From NCBI GenBank assembly GCA_963528625.1, contig CAURVQ010000017.1, forward strand, positions 1 to 29,102: a DNA stretch of 29,102 nt, in the 5' to 3' direction. Under the pieces are notes generated by a model. That model saw nothing but the letters and a program-made list of their open reading frames with translations. It did not search any database and had not been told where the DNA came from. Shown piece by piece: positions 24,143 to 29,102 of this stretch. The first letter of the stretch is position 1. Every line of letters starts with the position of its first letter. The stretch is from CALHVR01 sp963528625 (GTDB lineage Bacteria > Fusobacteriota > Fusobacteriia > Fusobacteriales > Leptotrichiaceae). Both the position numbers and the translations under genes were made by a program.

Positions 24143-26941
24143 ATGAATTTTAAAAATTTACCTGTTACTCCTTTACTTGAAGTTAGTAGGAATAAACAAC
24201 AGGAAACTTTAATAGAACACAATAGATTGCTAGGAACTCTTTTAGGAGAAACAATTTTTACCTATGCCGGATTAGATATTTATAATGTTACAGAATATTT
24301 TAAAGAGGCTTCAACAAAATATTACAAAAATTATTTTGAAAATAGTCGTCAAACTTTATCAAATTTTTGTTCGGGACTTTCTGACGAAGAATTACTTAAA
24401 GTCGTAAGAAGTTTTACACATTTTTCAGTTTTAGCCAATATTGCAGAAGATGTTTATCAAACACATCAACAAAGAAGTGCAAAATTTTCTAACGCTTTAC
24501 AAATTGGAACTTTGGAAAAATCATTAAAAAATCTTGAAGAAAAAGGAATTTCACAAGAAAAAATACTGGAAGCAATGAAAAAAGTATCAGTTGTGCCTGT
24601 TCTTACAGCACACCCAACTCAAGTTCAAAGAAAAAGTATTTTAGACTTAATTAAAAAATTAACTGATATTTTAGATAAATATCAAAATGTTGAAACGCAA
24701 CAAATTTCTGAAGAAGAATGGATTAACGAGTTAAATAGAGGAATCCAAATTTTATGGCAAACTTCAATGCTTCGTACAAGTAAATTAAGAGTTACCGATG
24801 AAATTAGTAATGCATTAAGTTACTACAATATTACTTTTTTTAAAGAAATTCCAAAATTAATGAATAAATTTCAAAAAATTTCAGAAAAATTAGGGCAAGA
24901 TATTGATATTTCAAATTCACTTATCCCTTTAACTATGGGAATGTGGATTGGTGGTGACCGTGACGGTAATCCTTTCGTTACAGTAGAAACTCTTGAAGAA
25001 TCTGCTCAAGCTCAAGCCTCAAAATTATTTAGTTATTATTTTGAAGAAGTTGAGAATATTTATCGTGATTTATCAATGTCTATTACAATGGTTACTGTAA
25101 ATAAAGAATTATTAGATTTAGCTGATATGTCTGGAGAAGTATCGCCTCATAGAGTAAATGAGCCATATCGTCGTGCTTTAACAGCTATTAACGATAGACT
25201 TTTAGCTACTGCATATAATTTATGTAAAGATACAAGTACCTTCCCACCAAAAAGAGCAGGAGTTGTAGACAATCCTTACACTTGTTCTCAAGAATTTGAG
25301 AAAGATATGAATATTATAAAAAAATCATTAATTGATAATAATGCTGGTTTTTTAGTTGATGGTAAAATAGCTGAACTTATTAGTGCAATCAAAATATTTG
25401 GATTTCATTTAGCAACTATTGACTTAAGACAAGATTCCAGTATTCACGAAATATGTGTAGCTGAACTTCTAAAAAGTGCAAATATTTTAGATGATTATTT
25501 AAGTCTATCGGAAGAAGCTCGTTGTGATATTTTACTTAGAGAATTAGAACACGATCCGCGTATTTTAAGTGACGCGAACATTCCTCAAAGTGAATTGCTT
25601 TCAAGCGAACTTGCCATTTTTAGAAAAGTAAAATCATTACGAGAAAGATTTGGAAACAAAATTATTGAAAAAAACTTAATTTCACACGCTACAAGTGTTT
25701 CTGATATGCTTGAAATTGCAATTTTATTAAAAGAAGCAAATTTATCTAAAGGAACTAAAAATAACGAATTTTGCGATTTACAAATTGTGCCATTATTTGA
25801 AACTGTTGAAGATTTAATCGCAGCTCCGGAAATACTTACAAAATGGTTTTCTCTTCCACTTGTTCAAAAATGGATGGAAAAAACTGGAAGAAAACAAGAA
25901 GTAATGCTTGGTTATTCTGATAGTAATAAAGATGGAGGTTATTTAAGTTCAAGTTGGTCACTTTATGTTGCACAAAAAGAACTTACAGATATTGGATGTA
26001 AATTTGATGTAGAAATTTCATTCTTCCACGGGCGTGGTGGTACTGTTGGGCGTGGTGGAGGTCCGAGTTATGAAGCTATTTTAGCTCAACCGGAAGGATC
26101 TGCTGACGGAACAATTAGACTTACAGAACAAGGAGAAGTTGTTGGAGCAAAATATGGAAATCCAGACTTAGGATTTAAAAACTTAGAAGCTTTAGTATCT
26201 GCAGCTTTAGAATCTAGTGCTTTAACTATTGAAGATGCTAATTGGGAAAAATATGAAAAAATTGTTTCAAAAATTTCTGAAATAAGTTATGATGTCTATC
26301 GTGATTTAGTCTATAACACTGAAGGATTTGCTAATTTTTTCTTTGACATTACTCCAATAAATGCAATAGCTGGACTTAACATTGGTTCTCGTCCATCTTC
26401 ACGGAAAAAAGTTCAAACATTAGATAGTTTAAGAGCAATACCGTGGGTATTTTCTTGGTCACAATCTCGTATAATGTTACCGGGTTGGTACGGTGTCGGT
26501 TCAGCTTTTTCTGAATGGATTGCAAATGATCCTGCTAAACTAGAAATATTAAAAGCAATGTATATTGAATGGCCATTTTTTAAATCTGTTATTTCTAATG
26601 TAGATATGATTTTATCAAAAACAGATTTAGGTATTGCAGCAGAATATATAAAATTAGCAAAAGATAAAGATAAAGCAGAAAAAATATTCAATTCTATTGT
26701 GAAAGAATGGGAATTAACATTAGATGTTTTACAAAAAATTACAGGAAATACAGTCCTTTTAGCAGATAACCCAGAGCTTGCAAGTAGTTTGCGTAACCGT
26801 CTTGCTTTCTTTGATTCAATGAACTATTTACAAATTGAATTGCTTAAAAGACAAAGAAATGGTAATGATTCAAACGAATTACAAAAAGCTATTCATATTT
26901 CAATTAACGGTCTTGCAACTGGACTTAGAAACAGTGGATAA
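24143..26941 (+). CDS. ppc: phosphoenolpyruvate carboxylase
   Basis: Cytoplasmic enzyme that carboxylates phosphoenolpyruvate with bicarbonate to oxaloacetate, the anaplerotic entry to C4 acids. At 932 residues it is full length, slightly longer than E. coli Ppc (883). All family signatures are present in order: VLTAHPTQ with the catalytic His157, GGDRDGNPFV, SHATSVSDMLE, LFETVEDL, VMLGYSDSNKDGGYLSSSW, FFHGRGGTVGRGGGP (the mobile catalytic loop), RLTEQGEVVGAKYG, and RAIPWVFSWSQSRIMLPGWYGVG. The protein ends with GLATGLRNSG, a form of the conserved C-terminal active-site tail. The ribosome site is AAAGGCGG. It is monocistronic with its own promoter. No terminator was seen before the tpx promoter. 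Confidence 0.98.
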   Translation: MNFKNLPVTPLLEVSRNKQQETLIEHNRLLGTLLGETIFTYAGLDIYNVTEYFKEASTKYYKNYFENSRQTLSNFCSGLSDEELLKVVRSFTHFSVLANIAEDVYQTHQQRSAKFSNALQIGTLEKSLKNLEEKGISQEKILEAMKKVSVVPVLTAHPTQVQRKSILDLIKKLTDILDKYQNVETQQISEEEWINELNRGIQILWQTSMLRTSKLRVTDEISNALSYYNITFFKEIPKLMNKFQKISEKLGQDIDISNSLIPLTMGMWIGGDRDGNPFVTVETLEESAQAQASKLFSYYFEEVENIYRDLSMSITMVTVNKELLDLADMSGEVSPHRVNEPYRRALTAINDRLLATAYNLCKDTSTFPPKRAGVVDNPYTCSQEFEKDMNIIKKSLIDNNAGFLVDGKIAELISAIKIFGFHLATIDLRQDSSIHEICVAELLKSANILDDYLSLSEEARCDILLRELEHDPRILSDANIPQSELLSSELAIFRKVKSLRERFGNKIIEKNLISHATSVSDMLEIAILLKEANLSKGTKNNEFCDLQIVPLFETVEDLIAAPEILTKWFSLPLVQKWMEKTGRKQEVMLGYSDSNKDGGYLSSSWSLYVAQKELTDIGCKFDVEISFFHGRGGTVGRGGGPSYEAILAQPEGSADGTIRLTEQGEVVGAKYGNPDLGFKNLEALVSAALESSALTIEDANWEKYEKIVSKISEISYDVYRDLVYNTEGFANFFFDITPINAIAGLNIGSRPSSRKKVQTLDSLRAIPWVFSWSQSRIMLPGWYGVGSAFSEWIANDPAKLEILKAMYIEWPFFKSVISNVDMILSKTDLGIAAEYIKLAKDKDKAEKIFNSIVKEWELTLDVLQKITGNTVLLADNPELASSLRNRLAFFDSMNYLQIELLKRQRNGNDSNELQKAIHISINGLATGLRNSG

Positions 26942-26969
26942 AATATTTGTATGTTAAAATAATTTTTTA

Positions 26970-26978
26970 TGGTATAAT
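26970..26978 (+). promoter_or_regulatory. extended -10 promoter of tpx
   Basis: TGGTATAAT with the same preceding TTTTA as the ppc promoter. No clear PerR-type palindrome overlaps it. It lies about 32 bp before the tpx start. Confidence 0.65.
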
Positions 26979-27009
26979 ATAAAAGAGAAAATTTATGGAG
27001 GTAATTAAT

Positions 27010-27519
27010 ATGAGTAGAAATGTTTTATTTAAAGGAACACCTGTTACATTATTAGGAAATGAAATAAAAGTTGGAGATAAAGCTCCTGACTTTACTGCTT
27101 TAAAAACAGATATGAGTTCAGTAAAATTAAGCGATTTCGCTGGGAAAAATGTGATTATTGCTGCTTTCCCGTCTATTGACACAGGAATTTGTGCATTACA
27201 AACTACAAAATTCAACCAAGAAATTACAAAATTTAACAAAGATGATTTTCAATTATTAACAGTTTCAGTTGACTTGCCTTTCGCTTTAGGGCGTTTCTGT
27301 GGAGACAAAGGAATTGAAAACGCATTAACTATTTCAGATCATAAAGATTTAGATTTTGGAACAAAATACGGATTTACAATCGCTGAATTAAGATTACTTG
27401 CTCGTGGAACAGTAATCATCGATAAAGAAGGTATCGTAAAATTTGTTGAGTACACTCCAGAAATTGGAACTGAACCTAATTACGATAAAGCACTAGAAGT
27501 CTTAAAATCTTTAGCATAA
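27010..27519 (+). CDS. tpx: thiol peroxidase Tpx
   Basis: A 2-Cys atypical peroxiredoxin that reduces hydrogen peroxide and alkyl hydroperoxides at the expense of thioredoxin. The start at ATG 27010 (MSRNVLFKG, 169 residues) has GGAGG 8 bases upstream; an in-frame ATG at 26995 lies before that ribosome site and is rejected. The peroxidatic Cys61 is in FPSIDTGIC and the resolving Cys97 is in FALGRFCGDKG, close to the E. coli Tpx positions. VGDKAPDFTA and SVDLPFA are further family marks. It ends at a terminator; pepT follows after 88 bp. Confidence 0.96.
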   Translation: MSRNVLFKGTPVTLLGNEIKVGDKAPDFTALKTDMSSVKLSDFAGKNVIIAAFPSIDTGICALQTTKFNQEITKFNKDDFQLLTVSVDLPFALGRFCGDKGIENALTISDHKDLDFGTKYGFTIAELRLLARGTVIIDKEGIVKFVEYTPEIGTEPNYDKALEVLKSLA

Positions 27520-27534
27520 TTTAATACAACAAAT

Positions 27535-27577
27535 ATGGAAGTTACTTAAATTTTTAGTATCTTCCATAACTTTTTTT
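27535..27577 (+). terminator. intrinsic terminator of tpx
   Basis: Arms 27535-27546 and 27556-27567 form a 12-pair stem with one mismatch, followed by AAC and seven T. No strong promoter is visible between it and pepT, so pepT may depend on read-through. Confidence 0.8.
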
Positions 27578-27607
27578 AAAAAATTTTAATAGAAAAGAGG
27601 AAAAAAT

Positions 27608-28843
27608 ATGTCAACAAAATACGAAACTTTAAAAGAAAGATTTTTTAGATATGTAAAATTTGAAACTAGATCAGATGATAAAAGTAACACAATCCCATCT
27701 ACTCCATCTCAAATTAAGTTTGCAAAAATGCTTAAAGCTGAATTAGAAGAAATAGGATTGGAAAATGTGTTTATTAATGATGCTTGTTTTGTAAATGCAA
27801 CTTTACCTAGTAATATTAAAAAAGATGTCCCAGTTATTGGATTTATTGCACACATGGATACTGCTGACTTCAACGCGGTAAATGTAGATCCGCAAACTCA
27901 TGAAAATTATGATGGAGAAGATATTGTATTAAATAAAGATTTAGATATTATTTTATCACCAAATGATTTTCCAAACTTAAAAAATTATATTGGTAAAACT
28001 TTAATTACTACAGATGGTACAACTTTATTAGGAGCAGATGATAAAGCTGGAATTACTGAAATTATGGAGGCAATGAAATACTTAAAAAATCATCCAGAAA
28101 TACCACACGGTACAATTAAAGTAGCATTTGGTCCAGATGAAGAAATTGGCCGTGGAGCTGATAATTTTAATGTTAAAGAATTTGGAGCAGATTTTGCTTA
28201 CACTATGGACGGAGGCCCTGTTGGAGAATTAGAATATGAAAGTTTTAATGCTGCAAGTGCATTTTTCACTGTAAAAGGTAAAAGCGTTCATCCCGGAACT
28301 GCAAAAAATAAATTGATTAATGCTAGTTTAATAGCTGCAGAAATTATTAATCATTTCCCTGCAGATGAAGTACCTGAAAAAACAGAAGGATATGAAGGTT
28401 TCTTTTTCTTAGAAAGTATTAAATCAAACTGTGAAGATGCAGAACTTCATTTTATTATAAGAGATCATAACAAAGAAAAATTTTTAGAAAGAAAAGAATT
28501 TGTAAAAAATATTGCTGAGAAAATTAATGAAAAATATGGAAAAAAACTTGTAAATGTTGAAATTAAAGACAGTTATTACAATATGGGAGATATTATAAAA
28601 GATCACATGCATATTGTTGAAATTGCTAAAAAAGCTATGGAAAACTTAAATATAAAACCTATCATTCAACCAATTCGTGGTGGGACAGATGGTTCTAAAA
28701 TTTCGTTTATGGGACTTCCAACTCCAAATATTTTTGCTGGTGGAGAAAATTTCCACGGAAAATATGAGTTTGTTGCTTTAGAAACTATGGAAAAAGCAAC
28801 AGATGTTATCATTGAAATTGCTAGATTGAATGCTGAAAAATAA
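27608..28843 (+). CDS. pepT: peptidase T (tripeptide aminopeptidase)
   Basis: A zinc-dependent M20B aminopeptidase that removes the N-terminal residue from tripeptides in the cytoplasm. The 411-residue length is usual for the family. Motifs in order are IAHMDTAD (first metal His and catalytic Asp), TTDGTTLLGADDKAGI (bridging Asp), GPDEEIGRGA (catalytic Glu pair), YTMDGGPVGELEYESFNAA, SVHPGTAKNKL (dimerisation-lid region), EGFFFLE, IRDHN and PIRGGTDGSKISFMGLPTPNIFAGGENFHGK (C-terminal metal ligand His). The start has a GAGGAAAAA ribosome site. Such an enzyme fits a peptide-fermenting or host-associated life. It is followed by a strong terminator. Confidence 0.97.
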   Translation: MSTKYETLKERFFRYVKFETRSDDKSNTIPSTPSQIKFAKMLKAELEEIGLENVFINDACFVNATLPSNIKKDVPVIGFIAHMDTADFNAVNVDPQTHENYDGEDIVLNKDLDIILSPNDFPNLKNYIGKTLITTDGTTLLGADDKAGITEIMEAMKYLKNHPEIPHGTIKVAFGPDEEIGRGADNFNVKEFGADFAYTMDGGPVGELEYESFNAASAFFTVKGKSVHPGTAKNKLINASLIAAEIINHFPADEVPEKTEGYEGFFFLESIKSNCEDAELHFIIRDHNKEKFLERKEFVKNIAEKINEKYGKKLVNVEIKDSYYNMGDIIKDHMHIVEIAKKAMENLNIKPIIQPIRGGTDGSKISFMGLPTPNIFAGGENFHGKYEFVALETMEKATDVIIEIARLNAEK

Positions 28844-28910
28844 TTTTATTTAAAATATTAAATTTTAACACTTTAATAATAAAAAAATTAATCTAAAAAA
28901 TAAAATTTTA

Positions 28911-28963
28911 AAATGCACCTTTCATCTTAAACTTTTACTAATTAAGACTATGGTGCATTTTTA
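28911..28963 (+). terminator. intrinsic terminator of pepT
   Basis: A long hairpin: 9-bp outer stem (28911-28919 with 28952-28960), plus an inner TCTTAA/TTAAGA stem. It is followed by TTTTTATA. Between it and the pepT stop nothing else was seen. Confidence 0.85.
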
Positions 28964-29049
28964 TATTCAAAAATTTTTATCTATTTAATATCATTTCATA
29001 TTTTTATTATTTTTTATTTATATCAAAAAATATTTTCATATATCTTTAT

Positions 29050-29085
29050 AAAAAATAGAGCAAAACTATTGTTTCACTCTATTTT
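29050..29085 (-). terminator. intrinsic terminator of a minus-strand gene beyond the right edge
   Basis: Arms 29052-29060 and 29077-29085 form a 9-bp stem with an inner AAAC/GTTT stem. On the minus strand it is followed by CTCTATTTTTT. It implies that a gene convergent with pepT ends just past base 29102. Confidence 0.7.
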
Positions 29086-29102
29086 ACTTAAATTCATTTA
29101 AC

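Noticed and set aside
26967..27239. Minus-strand ORF opposite tpx
   Set aside because: Complete shadow of the well-conserved Tpx frame, and it crosses the tpx promoter.

Overview
The window is chromosomal DNA from a very AT-rich bacterium. It most likely belongs to the Fusobacteriota, and within them to Leptotrichia or a close relative (Leptotrichiaceae). The evidence is the start of the giant autotransporter at the left edge (MSNNLRKLEKELRSYAKR), which is the N-terminal signature of fusobacterial autotransporters. The AT-rich codon use, the purine-rich Shine-Dalgarno sites and a glmS ribozyme fit this. Species cannot be fixed from the sequence alone. No rRNA, tRNA, insertion sequence, prophage or CRISPR array was seen.

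Layout. Bases 1-13513 are all minus strand: a giant autotransporter adhesin (C-terminus beyond the left edge) with its own promoter; miaA and a TrmN6-type methyltransferase (tRNA modification); a TPR/Sel1-like protein co-transcribed with glmS; a 664-bp non-coding stretch; then a three-gene unit of O-antigen-type polymerase, glycosyltransferase and a secreted endonuclease/exonuclease/phosphatase-family enzyme. The non-coding stretch holds a glmS ribozyme, a near-consensus glmS promoter, a 39-codon ORF, and an unrecognised array of three tandem ~57-nt RNA modules with its own promoter and a hairpin at its end.

From 13632 the genes alternate: dus (+); dtd with an NlpC/P60 hydrolase (-), meeting dus at a shared terminator; two small membrane proteins of unknown function (-); the zinc importer operon znuA-znuC-znuB (+); dps (+) behind a consensus promoter overlapped by a PerR-like palindrome; cbiJ (-); rmuC-cysS (-); and ppc, tpx and pepT (+), the last ending at a strong terminator. 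A further terminator at the right edge belongs to a minus-strand gene outside the window.

How it fits together. Most genes are housekeeping: tRNA modification and quality control (miaA, trmN6, dus, dtd, cysS), amino-sugar supply for the cell envelope (glmS, controlled by GlcN6P through its ribozyme), cell-surface functions (adhesin, polymerase, glycosyltransferase, NlpC/P60), metal and peroxide defence (znuACB, dps, tpx), and carbon and peptide metabolism (ppc, pepT). The most unusual item is the tandem RNA module array at 10315-10485. Compensatory base changes between its copies support folded RNA, and the positions of its wobble pairs indicate that it is read from the minus strand.
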